The translations under genes and the position numbers were made by a program. Shown in pieces: positions 50,893 to 62,727 of a stretch of 64,000 nucleotides of DNA. The notes under the pieces were generated by a model that saw only the letters and a list, made by a program, of their open reading frames with translations, searched no databases and had not been told where the DNA came from. Positions within the stretch are counted from its first letter, which is position 1, and each line of letters opens with the position of its first letter. Source of the stretch: Chrysomallon squamiferum (Eukaryota; Mollusca; Gastropoda; Neomphalida; Peltospiridae); NCBI GenBank assembly GCA_012295275.1, contig CM022666.1:4556387-4620386 (forward strand), read 5' to 3'.

Positions 50893-51033
50893 AGCAATAA
50901 AGAATAATATAGTTGGATAGAATAATTATAATCGGTCACAACAACCACGTAAGGATTAATACAGAAGAGCAAACATCTACATATCTAGTTACACAGTGCG
51001 TTCAGTGGACAGCGACCGTTAACAGGAATTGTT
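50893..51033 (+). repeat. Fold-back inverted repeat, left arm
   Basis: About 140 bases, nearly identical to the reverse complement of 51821-51966 (for example GGATTAATACAGAAGAGCAA and TAGTTACACAGTGCGTTCAG present in both, inverted). The spacer is about 790 bp and contains a TNF-type promoter copy. Confidence 0.9.
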
Positions 51034-51089
51034 CCACAGTTTTTCCCTATCAAACAAGAAAAAAATATATATATATATCTCGGTTCTTT

Positions 51090-51390
51090 TATTAAAAAGG
51101 GACTCACGTTATTTGTCAACGTGTTCCCGAGCAGTGTTTATAAATAGCTGTTTGCCAAGTGACGCAGCTGATACAAAATCAACGGCCCACTTGCTTACAC
51201 TACAAAACCACACAAATATTATCTGATTTCGCGCATGTCTTGTTAATGTGAGTACGCACGGACTCTTGAAAGCTCATGTTGGTACACAGACCTGACAAAT
51301 GTACACACTGATATCGTATTTCCCAACTGCTTCATTCACAGTAATGACCTACAATGACCTCGCTGTATGGGTAGGGGTCGGCACCGCTTC
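51090..51390 (+). promoter_or_regulatory. Orphan TNF-type promoter copy D inside the fold-back repeat
   Basis: TATAAAT at 51139-51145 in the GAGCAGTGTTTATAAATAGC context, with TGACGCA at 51160 where other copies have TGACTCA, and CCTACAATGAC further on. No coding exon follows closely on either strand. Confidence 0.35.
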
Positions 51391-51820
51391 GTCAGCCACC
51401 AGTTAGTACATTAATTTGACACTCCTCCAAAACATATCTCCAAAAGGTTCCCAGTGGGAATTTCCTTTTTTTGTTTCTTTTTGTTATATTTATTTATTTG
51501 CTGTGGGTTTCGTAGTTAATGTGTAGTCATTTAACATACTATGAAGAAAATGAGCAAAGTTATTATATTTATATTTTTTGTGTTTTTTAATAGTAGTAGT
51601 AGTAGTAGTAGTAATAGTAGTAGTTGTTGTTATTATTATTACGATTGCTTTTGTCATTATTGTTAAATAAAAAATATTGCTGACTTCTATTCCTGTGTTA
51701 AGTAAGCGACACAAACTAACAACAAAATGAAATGATATAGTCTGAGCTTCACGTGGTGGAATTTTACAGCCAGGATTTGTCATCTTACACATAATCGGAA
51801 TAAATTAATGTAGTCATCCT

Positions 51821-51966
51821 GGAACAAATCCAGGGTAACGTTCGCTGTCCACTGAACGCACTGTGTAACTAGATATGTAGATGTTTGCTCTTCTGTATTA
51901 ATCCTTACGTGATTGCTGTGACCGATTACAATCATTCTATCCATCTATAGTATTCTTTATTGCTTT
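51821..51966 (-). repeat. Fold-back inverted repeat, right arm
   Basis: Inverse partner of 50893-51033. From 51967 to 52490 I see nothing recognisable. Confidence 0.9.
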
Positions 51967-52699
51967 ACTGAATGTTCAGACTTCTCAAGTTCGCCAATTT
52001 TGACAAAATGTAACGCTCTGCATTCTTATGACCATACATCAAAGAATGTAGCTCACCATTCTTGTTGAAATGAGTATTATTAAAAAGACACTTTGAAAAC
52101 GATTCTTGAAATAGTACTGGTAATTAAACATGAGTTTTATGGGTTTTATGCATGTACGCTTTCACACACACAAATACATATTAACATGAAATAACTGAAT
52201 ATTTCAGGATTTACATGTAAAGACTGGTTTCACAAATTGACCAGAAATATATATATGAATATGTGATGCGTGTATTATGTATGAATATTGTTAGGATTTG
52301 TAAATATTGTTGCATTTTCTTATAGTTTTACTTTTTTAGATGAAGTTTGACGTGTTTCCTCACTGAATACAGAAAACAATGGATTTTTGTTGCCACAGTT
52401 TTTTCTTATTAGATTATTCATGTGTTCACACTTTTGTTTAATAGATATTACTTGTGAGGGGATTTCTTTGATGTTTGTCAAGTTTTGAATCCTACTGTTG
52501 TTGTTGTTGTTGTTGTTGATATTATTATTATTAATAATTTATTTGTTTATTTATTGATATTGTTGTTGTTGTTGTTGCTATTTATTCAATTAATTAATGT
52601 ATATATTTTATTTATATGGAGATTATATTTATTTCATATTTATTATATACACAGATAATATTTTTTCAATTAATTTTGTTAAATAATGTTTACTGTACT

Positions 52700-53092
52700 T
52701 GGTTACACACACATTCTTTGGACAGTTGCCAGTATTTCAAATAACATCATATTTAAATTATGATGTTGGCTTGTGTCACGTGAACGTTTTCCGAGAATCA
52801 ATAATCAATACTCTCTTTCTCCGGGAACTGGACTTCCCACCAAAGCTATAAATAGATGTGAGTCAGTAGTTGAACTTTTATGGGAAACATATTACTAGTA
52901 GACAGATTCAGAAAAGTATTGTTATAAATAAATAAATTTGTTGTTGTTGTTGTTGTAGTTACTGCTGTTGAAAATTCAAATGAATATCGATACTTTTTTT
53001 GTTTCGTTCTTAATGAAATGCTCGGTCGATTCATTAACAAAGCAGCAGCTAGGTCAGAAACGCCATTTGCAACACAAAGCACGATTCACAAA

Positions 53093-53138
<46 letters not shown>

Positions 53139-53220
53139 CTTGAGATTAAGGTTAACGAGAAGTAACAAATAACATTTTTCAAGAACCGAGCTTTTCCGTT
53201 ACATGTAATCGTTAAATATA
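52700..53220. repeat. Dispersed module R, copy 3
   Basis: It contains GGGAACTGG, CTATAAATAG, CCATTTGCAA, a (GT)n run (53095-53135) and GAGATTAAGG in the same order as copy 1 at 42840. From 53221 to 54060 no gene or known element is recognisable; open frames there have no family resemblance. Confidence 0.6.
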
Positions 53221-54074
53221 ATATTCATAAATAAACAGACGTGAACTTATTACTTCTGTTGTACTGGTTGCTATTGTTGTAGTTCTTCTGATTATCATCA
53301 TTATTATTATTAATATTACTATTGCTGCTGTCGTTGTTAAATATAGACTGCAGCGTCATACTGATCACGTTTTCAGTAACTGATTCTAATCGATATACAA
53401 TAATACTATCACGTGCCGGGATTTCCAGTAAGCAATCAGTATGTCAAGGTCGGTGTATTTATAGAGAAGGAACTATACTCTCCCAACACAGAAACGCAAA
53501 ATAGTTGTAAACTCACACATATCGATCTGTATAATGTATGAATAGAATGACACTTGGTGATTCAAACGTATAGCTTTTGTTAGTCGCCAAAAAGCAGGTA
53601 ACACAAAATAAAGGCTACGACCATGTTTATTAGTCAAAACGTCCCCGCATGCAAACCACGTTACCAGTGTATCTGCACGTGCGCAACATGAAACTTGAAT
53701 ACGAGGGTTATAAAAATGCAAGGTTTTCGAATATTTCTGTTCCTTATTTTTGTTCTCACCCAACATCAAACAAATGTCACGACTGAGTGAATCCATGCGC
53801 ATACATATTAACAAGAGTTTGGTCACAAAAAATGGTGTCCTATTTTTGTGGTACTACGGTGTTTTTATGCTGTGTACCGGAGTAGACACTGACATGCGCA
53901 TTTAGGCAAAAATATGATAAAATGGAAGTGTACAGGTAAAAAAATCTTAATATATAAGGTTATTGAACTTACTGGGTAAAAAGAATTAAGTTGGGTAAAC
54001 GTGCATTCCTCTTAGCCAATCAAAAATGAACGCGTTAGTTGCTAGAGAATATCATACTATCGTTTCAAAGTTTC

Positions 54075-54156
54075 TGGTATAAAAAAGCCTGTTATACAGC
54101 GTTTCTGTCATAGCCGTGCTTCACTCCATTGTGAACAAAAAGGCAGCCTAATTTAG
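54075..54156 (+). promoter_or_regulatory. Possible promoter and non-coding first exon of second TNF-like gene
   Basis: TATAAAAAA at 54078, then about 70 bases ending at a donor-like ATTTAG|GTATGT (54157). It could splice to the acceptor at 56013-56014 before the coding start at 56050. It does not resemble the promoter of the first copy, so it is tentative. Confidence 0.25.
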
Positions 54157-54162
54157 GTATGT

Positions 54163-54300
54163 AAATGTTTTACTTATTTCATAGGTTATATATATTTATA
54201 TAAAATTATAATTTCACTTATTTCATAGGTAATATATATTTATATAAAATTATAATTTCATTTATTTCATAGGTTATATTTATTTATAAAAAAATATAAA
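54163..54300. repeat. 47-bp tandem repeat, three copies
   Basis: Three copies with core TTTCATAGGT followed by TATATTTATATAAAATTATAA. The stretch from 54301 to 56014 is otherwise T-rich and ATT-rich sequence without a recognisable gene. Confidence 0.9.
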
Positions 54301-55642
54301 TTAACAATGCTGTTTAGGATTTTTACACGTCCTAATTTCATTTGTATAATACAATATTTGGTGGTATTGCACCAACTTGAAAAAATAAAACATCGCGGTA
54401 AGTTCGATAAGTTTCTAACACATGCGTTGGCAGGTAAGAATAATAACAGCCACAGAAAATACAGCACTCATTTATTTCGCTGGTATCTCGAAAATCTGCA
54501 AAATGCACGTGCAAGTCGTGCTACTGGCAGCTTAATGTAACAGGTCTGTTGTTATTAAGCAGGAAAACTGAGTTATCAGATTCACGTTGCGATCTATAAA
54601 CAATAACGTTCACGGCAGTTTGAATTTCTGTCACTGAGAGGAAACCAGCCCTGGACGTGATCTTTCGAGGACGATACAATGTCAGCAAACAGAGCGGATA
54701 TGTAGAATGAGGACCTGGCATGCTTTGACAGATTTTTTCTGCCTTTGCACTAAACCAACTAGCCAAGGTTTTAGGAACGGAGAAAGAGAACATTACCTCA
54801 GCTTATTTTGTTTTTTTGATCGGAGCAAAAATGTTTACAGAATTGTTTCAAGAACCAGACGATCTACTACGAAGGTGATTAAATGTGTTCATCAAACTTT
54901 GACAGTACTTTAGTCAAGGTATTTTCATTCTTGCTTGTCAAATCTGATCTCCGCTGGTTTACGAGAACATCGAACTTTCCGCCATTAAGCCCTACCCGAG
55001 TTCACCGAGTGTTGTTGTTCGTTTTTGAATTTTTCACAATAAAAACACATTTTAGTGATTTAATTAAATCATCAACATCTATGGAGCCGAAACTGTTTTC
55101 GAATTTCTTGGAAAAATAAGATGGTTTGGCTGTAGAATACTGGAAACAAGCCATCATCGCCTTCATTAGTCACGTGATCACAATATTACCACCTGTTTGC
55201 ATATTTATTCCACTTCAGGGCACTGCATGTTTATTGCGCTTTGACACATTATGTTACCTCGAGCTGTTTTTCTGTCACTTTAATTTTTTTACATTGTTTT
55301 CATTGTTAGAAAGTTATATCTTTGATTGCCAATCTACCGTCACACTTTCCCTATTTTTGTTAAGAGAAAAAAAAAAAAACACTTTATTATTATTATTTTT
55401 TTTAATTTCCACGTCTTTCCAGTGATATAAATTACTTCGATTGAAAAACTCTCCTCTTTACATTCTTCAGCAATTGGAGACAAACTTTGTGGTATCACGT
55501 GTCCAAGTTTACATCAGGAGGATTATCTGTTCCATTAGACATCGCTGTGCTGTCATATTGGATTTCAGTGGTGAGTATTTGTACACAGTGGTTTACAAGC
55601 CATCAAGCCTGGCATTTTTTTTTTTTTTTTCATTATTATTAC

Positions 55643-55676
<34 letters not shown>

Positions 55677-56049
55677 TTTTTATTATTTTTTTTTTCACCT
55701 CACACAGGAACATTATCGATGTAAATATATCTTAGTATTATTTATTTATTTATTTTTTTTCTTCAAAGAATGTTATATAGAGCTATATGTACGAGTGTAT
55801 ACTGTGTGTGAATTTGTCTTGGTAATAGTTATTATTTTATTTATTTATTTATACCATTCTTAAAATGTTTTTTATTTATACAAGTTAATTACTTTTTTTT
55901 TTTTTTTTTTGCTGGAATAATATTATATATAAGTGTGTATATTGTATGTGTGTATTTATCTTGGTATTATTCATTACTAATAACATTTTGTTTTCTTTTG
56001 GTCATGTTCTACAGATTACTTCAAAAGGAATTAAAAGCTGTTCCACAAA

Positions 56050-56988
56050 ATGAATTCAATTCTTCCTGTCACTGCCATTTCTCTTATGGTACTAAGCTTG
56101 ATACTCATCAGTTTCATTGCATCTGTAACATTAAACGAATTTCTGAACAGAGAAACCAGCTTGTTGTTTGACAAGGAACTGTGTGTGAAAATCTCGTGCA
56201 AACCAGGAGAAAATTGTTGTGATGACAAATCTACGAACAGAACCAGGAACAATACCACATATTGCTGTTACAGTGATGGAGAAACAGTGATCAGTGAAAT
56301 TATGAAAAAGGTAAATAAGTTCTGAGAAAAATTCCAGAAATACATATTATACAAAAAAAATAAAATAGTTAAAAAAATAAAATAAAATAAAATGTGGGTA
56401 TGAAATTTAGAAATAGGCAAGTTCTGTATAAAAATATATTAAATTTAAGTTCATTATAAATAAAATTAAAAATAAAATTAAAAGAAAGACAAAAAGAAAA
56501 AAGTTTTACGTAGATATGAAATTAAGATAGAGATAAATTCTATATAAGGATATTAAAAAGTTAAATTCATTCATTATAAATGAAATAAAAAAAAAAGATT
56601 CAACTACATTTAATAATATTGGAATTAAGAAAAGGAGATATTCATCGTCCTGAAAAATATTTATCAATTTCAAAGTGATTATTGTGGAAGAGCTTCAAAA
56701 TGGTTATTAATATTCTTTTTAGAAACTGAGTGAAAGTCATACAAAAGCTGAGAAAAGTGGTAAGTTAACACAAACACACATACTTAAATATCTACAAAAG
56801 CTTTTATAATGATGTATTTGTATGTATGTATGTGTGTGTGTACAGTTTTATGTACGCATGCATACGTTTGTCTGTGTATGTGTGTGTTTCAGAAAAGCAA
56901 TTTAAGCATATTAGAGATGTCGCTGATCTTCTGAATTTAGGTAATATAAAAATGTGTACAAGTCTATGTATTTTTACATGTATCAATG

Positions 56989-57030
<42 letters not shown>

Positions 57031-58099
57031 TGTGTGTGTTTCAGAAGAAAACTTAAGCAGATCAGGGATGTCGCTGATGTTCTGAATTTAGGTAATATAA
57101 ATACGTGTACGAGTCTGTGTATTTATACATGTATCAGTGTATATATATGTATATATATGCGTGTATGTGTGTGTATATATATATATATATTTCAGAACAG
57201 AATCTTAAACTGATCAGAGAGGTCGCTTACAATCTGAATAATAAAAACAATGTGAGGACATCGGCTCATCTACAAATGGAAGTGAATGCAACATATGACA
57301 AAAGTAAGATAACAAATATTAGTACTAGTAATAGTAGTAGTAGTAGTATAGTAGTAGTATTATTAGTAGAGTAGTAGTAGTAGTGGTAGTAGTAGTAGTA
57401 GAAGTAGTAGTAGCTGTCGTAGTAGAGTAGTAGTACTCAGTTAAAAGATATGATTTGATAATAAACGTAGTAATAGTAGTAGTTACTTAAAAAGATGGTC
57501 TGGTAAAAGTAGTCGTAGTAGTTATCACTTAGTCATTAGCAGTGGTTAGGAAATATTAGTAGTAATTCTTATAACAATAGTATTAGCATGTTAGTAGTGA
57601 TAATATCAGTGATGATAGTAAAGTAGTTAATAGCAGGAGTTTGTAGTAGTTATAGACAATTTAAAATAAAAATGTTATTTAAAAATCGTTTATTCTTACA
57701 AACTTTTCAGAAACACCGAAGCCTATTATCAAATGGACGTCGTCTGGTAAAAGATCATTTGTGAAAGGAGCTGCAGCTGTTGTCGCTGACGGGATTCAAG
57801 TCAAACACTCTGCTTACTACTTCATATACAGCAACGTTTTATTCCATGCCAACCAAATCACAGAGCTTGAATACTATAGACCGTATCACTCAATTGAAAT
57901 ATGTCCAAATTATGAAGTCCTCTACACAAATTCTCAAACAACATGCAAAGTACGAAGATACCAGGAAGGTTTTGTTGCTTCCTACATTGGAGCTGTTTAC
58001 TACCTGAAAGCCAATGCCACTGTGATGGTGAGAGCATCACTTGTGAACAGAATTTTGAGAGATCCTGAGACCACCTACTTTGGCCTGTATATGCTGTAA
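56050..58099 (+). CDS. TNF-superfamily ligand, type II membrane protein (copy 2)
   Basis: Coding exons 56050-56310, 56723-56759, optional 56893-56940, 57196-57303 and 57711-58099: 280 residues with the optional stalk exon or 264 without. Same plan as the copy at 40225: signal anchor (core AISLMVLSLILISFIA), Cys-rich stalk, helical segment, TNF homology domain in the last exon with IKW, SAYYFIYSNVLF, GAVYYLKANATVMV and TYFGLYML. I count about 20 differences from copy 1 over the 130-residue last exon. Unlike copy 1, the domain has two Cys (ICPN and TTCK), in positions compatible with the disulphide seen in several TNF family members. The stalk exon is present three times; the middle one (57045-57091) has lost one base and would break the frame. 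Confidence 0.9.
57045..57091 (+). pseudogene. Dead duplicate of TNF stalk exon
   Basis: It aligns with exon 56893-56940 (GATGTCGCTGATNTTCTGAATTTAG at the end, same GTAATA donor) but is 47 rather than 48 bases. Included in phase it would shift to a stop, so it must be skipped or destroys the transcript. Confidence 0.8.
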
Positions 58100-58271
58100 A
58101 ATTGGTTCGAGAGACATCAGTTATAACTGTTAATATATAATTTGTTTGAGCTGTGATAGAAAGACAGTACTCAGGGACATGAGTACGTTAAACTACTATT
58201 TTATTTTAACTTTATCATGAAACGTTTATATTAGGCGTTCTTTCATCTTCCTTTATAGTCTTCAGCGGGGG

Positions 58272-58306
<35 letters not shown>

Positions 58307-58803
58307 GAAAAAGAAAAGAAAATGGCTGTGATACTATTGTTTTGAATTATTGTAATTTAGTTTTGTTATTACTATTACTTTAATACTTTACTTATTATCA
58401 TGTTGTACACACACACACACACACAGATACACACACAGACACACACACACACACACACTTTTATTATTTAAAACATTTTTGATACTCTAATTGAATTCTT
58501 GCCAGTATTTTAAATAACAACGTATTAATACTAATGCAATATTACAGTATTACTAATAGACTGCTATTATTATTATCAATGCAATATCACAGTATTACAA
58601 TAGACTGTTATTACTATTATAAATTCTCAATATTAATTACAGACTGTTGTTATTTTTATGAATGCATTATTATTGCTATAAATAAATATCTTTACTTTCA
58701 AAAAAGAAAATGAAATGCTAGTCGGATTCTTAACGACGGAATAAGTAGGTTAAGAACTCCATTTGCAATACAACGGATGCAATAATAACACTATATTTTT
58801 AAA

Positions 58804-58847
<44 letters not shown>

Positions 58848-59440
58848 TTCTTAAGATTATTTATTTTTCTAACAATAAATATTGAGGAATAAGTCATTGT
58901 GGTTAAATTAAATTATATAGAAGAAAATTTGAGCTTAACTGATAACAAGATGTAATTTAATCAGTAATGTATTCCCTGTTTTTATTTACCACGTCTTTCC
59001 AACGGTCAACAGGTTTTTCGATGCCTTTGCAATAAATTTCAATCAGTTATGACCCGCAATGCTAGAGGTTTTGTTTGGTCAATTCATTTTATTTATAAAA
59101 TAATTTATTGTCTCTTCTTTTTCATTGTTTTGCATCAGGTTTTAATATAGAACTTTTATCTCTGAAGTAAAAATGTATTATTGAAACAGATATAATAATA
59201 ATAATAATAATCAAATATTTGTATTTGTATTTTTCTAATAAAGGTTTACTTCGATTTAATTCATTTTTGTTAGTTTTGTGTTGTATAAACAATGTTGATA
59301 TATTTATTTTGATGTATTTATTTTTATAATTATATGTATATATTCCATATATATATATATATAAGAACTTATTCCATGAAAGTATATTTTTTTTTCGTTT
59401 TTTTCTTCTTTTTTTTTTGTTTACTTTATTTTCATCCTTT
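58100..59440. other. 3' flank of second TNF-like gene, rearranged
   Basis: 58100-58140 still matches the flank of copy 1. 58480-58880 is dispersed module R with (CA)n and (GT)n runs. 59090-59260 matches 42470-42640 downstream of copy 1, including ACAGATATAATAATAAT and an AATAAA at 59237. In copy 1 that stretch comes before the module, so the order differs. Confidence 0.6.
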
Positions 59441-59992
59441 AACACGTCTGTTTTGTCAGGCTAAGAATAATTTTTGAAGAAAAACAAGACAAAAACAACA
59501 TTTAAAAGCCTGATATTTTCTTCACGTCATATCATGAAATGAATCGGTGAGGGTTGGGAACACAACTGGCACACCTTCATCAATTTTTTGCAAACAGACA
59601 CATACAAAAAATTCATTTGATATCAATTGTTTTATATTCACAAATACATCTAATTCTCTGAAATATTATGTTCGTATGTGTACAGCAATTTGTTTCCCTA
59701 ATCAATTAGTTATATCAGGAATTTAGTTGTGTCATAACAAAACTTTTGAAAACTAAATATTGTCTTTCACAATCACTTGTTCTCACCTCTCTTCAAGTCA
59801 AGTCAAGGGGAGGTAATCAATGCTGCCAAACAGCGAAAACGTCAAAGCGAAATTCAGTGACAGCGTTCTGTGTGATATTCGGTTTGATGGTTGTGGTTGA
59901 TATTTTGTTGTTTGCTCATCGGATGGCCAAGACAATCTCGTTCGCTAAGCTTCTCCTGTACGGGTACCTGAGTGTGTGGATTATAAGGAAAC
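59441..59992 (+). pseudogene. Chimeric broken copy: exon 28, 3' UTR, then exon 23 of the large gene
   Basis: 59441-59485 matches the last exon, with its acceptor AG mutated to AC. 59500-59745 matches the 3' UTR, and 59756-59992 then matches the second half of exon 23. The order (last exon before exon 23) can only come from a tandem duplication or circular junction. A 10-base deletion in the KRQSGVKGN region and the one-base deletion shared with 45413 make it non-functional. Exons 24-25, still present in the other copy, are gone here. Confidence 0.85.
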
Positions 59993-60409
59993 AGGTAATT
60001 AATTTTTTATTTATGGACACTTCAGTGCATATTATTATTAGTAATTAGTGAAAGATATTTAATTTATTGTCAAAGATATGTAAATTAATGTTTTTAATAA
60101 TAATAATAATAATAACAACAACAACAACAACAACAACAACAATATTTACAAAGTACTTCTAATAATAATAGGTTAACATGTAAATAAAATTGGTTAGGTT
60201 TTATTTGTTATATTGTTAAATTATTTTTTATATCAGTTATTTTAATACGTAGTTTGATCATCCTCATTATTACAGCAAATACTGTTATTACTAAAACTAG
60301 TACTAATACTATTACTACTATTTCTACTGTTACAATTATTATTACTACTACTGTTGCTGTTATTATGACTAGGGCCATTACTATGATTACTATTACTCCT
60401 ACTACTACT

Positions 60410-60950
60410 ATATACCATGTAATTCATATTTCCAGTATTAAAGATTAATAGAGTGCAGTACATACCATGTAATTTATGTATCCAGCATTAAAGATTAATA
60501 GAGTGCAGTACATTCCATGTAATTTATGTATCCAGCATTGAAGATGAATAGACTGCAGTATATACCATGTAATTTATGTATCCAGTATTAAAGATTAATA
60601 GACTGCAGTACATACCATGTAATTTATATATGCACTATTAAGGATTAATAGAGTGCAGTATATACCATGGAATTTATATATCCAGGAATATAGCATTAAA
60701 TAATATATAATAAAATACAGTACATACCATGTAATTTATATATTCAAAGATATAATATTACAGATTCAGTATTGCAAATAATATGTATTCTGTGTATCAT
60801 TTTATAAACAAATGAGGTCCTGTGGTGTAGAGTATAAATGAATACATTAATGTGTATATCCAATGATATAATATACAAAATAATTACAGTACATATCATG
60901 TAATTTATAAATCAAAGGATATAATATTAAAGATTCAGCAGGTACATATA
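60410..60950. repeat. Tandem repeat, unit about 60 bp
   Basis: Repeated TATCCAGTATTAAAGATTAATAGA plus CATACCATGTAATTTATGTA, equivalent to 46740-47330. Between 60000 and 60410 lie AAC and ACT microsatellites. Confidence 0.85.
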
Positions 60951-61400
60951 CAGTGAATGTTTTTGTATTGTAAATGTTCTGTACACAATAGATTTTCTAC
61001 TGCAGATATTCTGTGTACAAAGATATTTTTGTACAGTTAATATTCTAAACATGCACATCTGTGGATGCTATAAATATAATTAATGTTAAATGATAATGAA
61101 TACTCCATGCATAGTGGCTTTTTTTGTACAGTGAATTTGTAATGTATGTACTACTGATGGTCTGTGTTCTGTAAATCTGTACAGTGGATGTTCTACAAAC
61201 AATGAATGTGTTCTAGAGATTTTCTATGTAAAATGAGTGTGTACTGTATTCAGTGAATAAATATTTACATATTACTAATTTTCTATATAAACTGACTGAT
61301 GAAAGTTAAATGTGCACTGATTGGTTTAAAATGAATAATACAAGTTAAGTGTTCTTTATACAGTCTGTACTCATGCACTGAAACGATAAGAGTAATAAAT

Positions 61401-61441
<41 letters not shown>

Positions 61442-62680
61442 AAATCTGAAATTTCTTGTAAAATTTGCATAATAAATAATAGATTTAAGGCATTTTGTTT
61501 TATCAGGATAAGAATTTTGTTTTTAGAAGTATTTCAGAATCGTAAATATTAGGATTATTAATTATATTATCACTATCATCATACTCATTATTACTTTTTA
61601 TTATCACTTTCATCATCATCATTGTTTCTGTTAGCTGTTATCATTGTTGTTAAATAAAGACTACAGTGATACCTCTGGTCACCTGTTCATAATTTATATT
61701 TGCTTTAAAAGTAGTAAAAATGTCTTGTTGTGCATTTGTCATTTTCTTCTTATTTTTTTCTTTATTTGTTTCTTCGTTTGTTTGTTTCTTTTTTCTTGTA
61801 ATAACAAGTAAAATTAATGAGATCATTTTTCAACTCACTTTTCAGTTCTGCAGCAGTCAGTGACATGATTTAAGTTTTATTTTATAAAGCAAAATTTGTA
61901 TACGTTATAGACTATGTAAAATACTGCTGTTATATAACCATATACATATCACGTACTTATATAGATACATCTATATACGTGCAGTATATAATAGTTAAGC
62001 AGTCGTCCTTGACACCGACGACAACAATGGTAGGTCACTGGAAAATCTTTTAAAATGCCAGGTGCATTGTCTTTAAAAATAGATCTACCGAGTAATGTTT
62101 ATAAATAGCTGTTTCCTGAGTGACTCAGCTGATTCAAAATGCACGGCCCACGTGTTCACTCTGAGACCGGCCTACAATGACGTCGCTGTCTGTGAAATGT
62201 ACACGAAAATTGAGATTGATATCGGATTCACTACCAACTTCATTGACGTGATTACTATTGTCTCTAGTCCATAGAAATACGTCGAACAACAGACACAATT
62301 TTTAAAAATAAATAAATAAAAATAAGTAGTTTTTCCCTGTCATGGAATAATCCAATTTTTATAACTGTGCTCCTCCATGGATCTTGTGTAGATATATACT
62401 GTAGTGTATAGCTGAAGTGTATTAGGACATTTAAAATTAGATAATGTAGATATTCTACATTAAATTCTTTATAATTTATTTGGTGGCTAGACTACTGTAG
62501 AGTAATTAAATAAAAAATAACAAACTACCTGGTTAATAGTCAGTTGTTAAGTTTTTCCTTCTTTGTTTCTGTTCATGCACGTACATCACATGTACTTGAC
62601 GTAGTCTAGTTTCTATCATAAAAACAACTCAGGGCAAACTGAACAAAGCAATATTCTTAAAATACATCACTCTGTGTGTG
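60940..62680 (+). repeat. Duplicated copy of the large gene's 3' flank and TNF-like promoter (unit C)
   Basis: Collinear with 47330-49010 and 38150-39720. A (TA)n run at 61406-61438 is expanded relative to unit B. Confidence 0.75.
62000..62290 (+). promoter_or_regulatory. Orphan TNF-type promoter copy C
   Basis: TATAAAT at 62100-62106, TGACTCA at 62121-62127, TGACGTCG at 62178. It is followed in the window only by the duplicated segment with an antisense TNF fragment; a coding unit could lie beyond the right edge. Confidence 0.4.
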
Positions 62681-62687
62681 TGTGTGT

Positions 62688-62689
<2 letters not shown>

Positions 62690-62727
<38 letters not shown>

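Noticed and set aside
53473-53826. Minus-strand 117-codon frame as a gene
   Set aside because: No recognisable domain, no clear splice context and no homologue in the duplicated units; likely chance.
54307-54540. Plus-strand short frame upstream of the second TNF-like gene as a coding exon
   Set aside because: Composition is not protein-like and no phase-compatible join to the coding start at 56050 exists.
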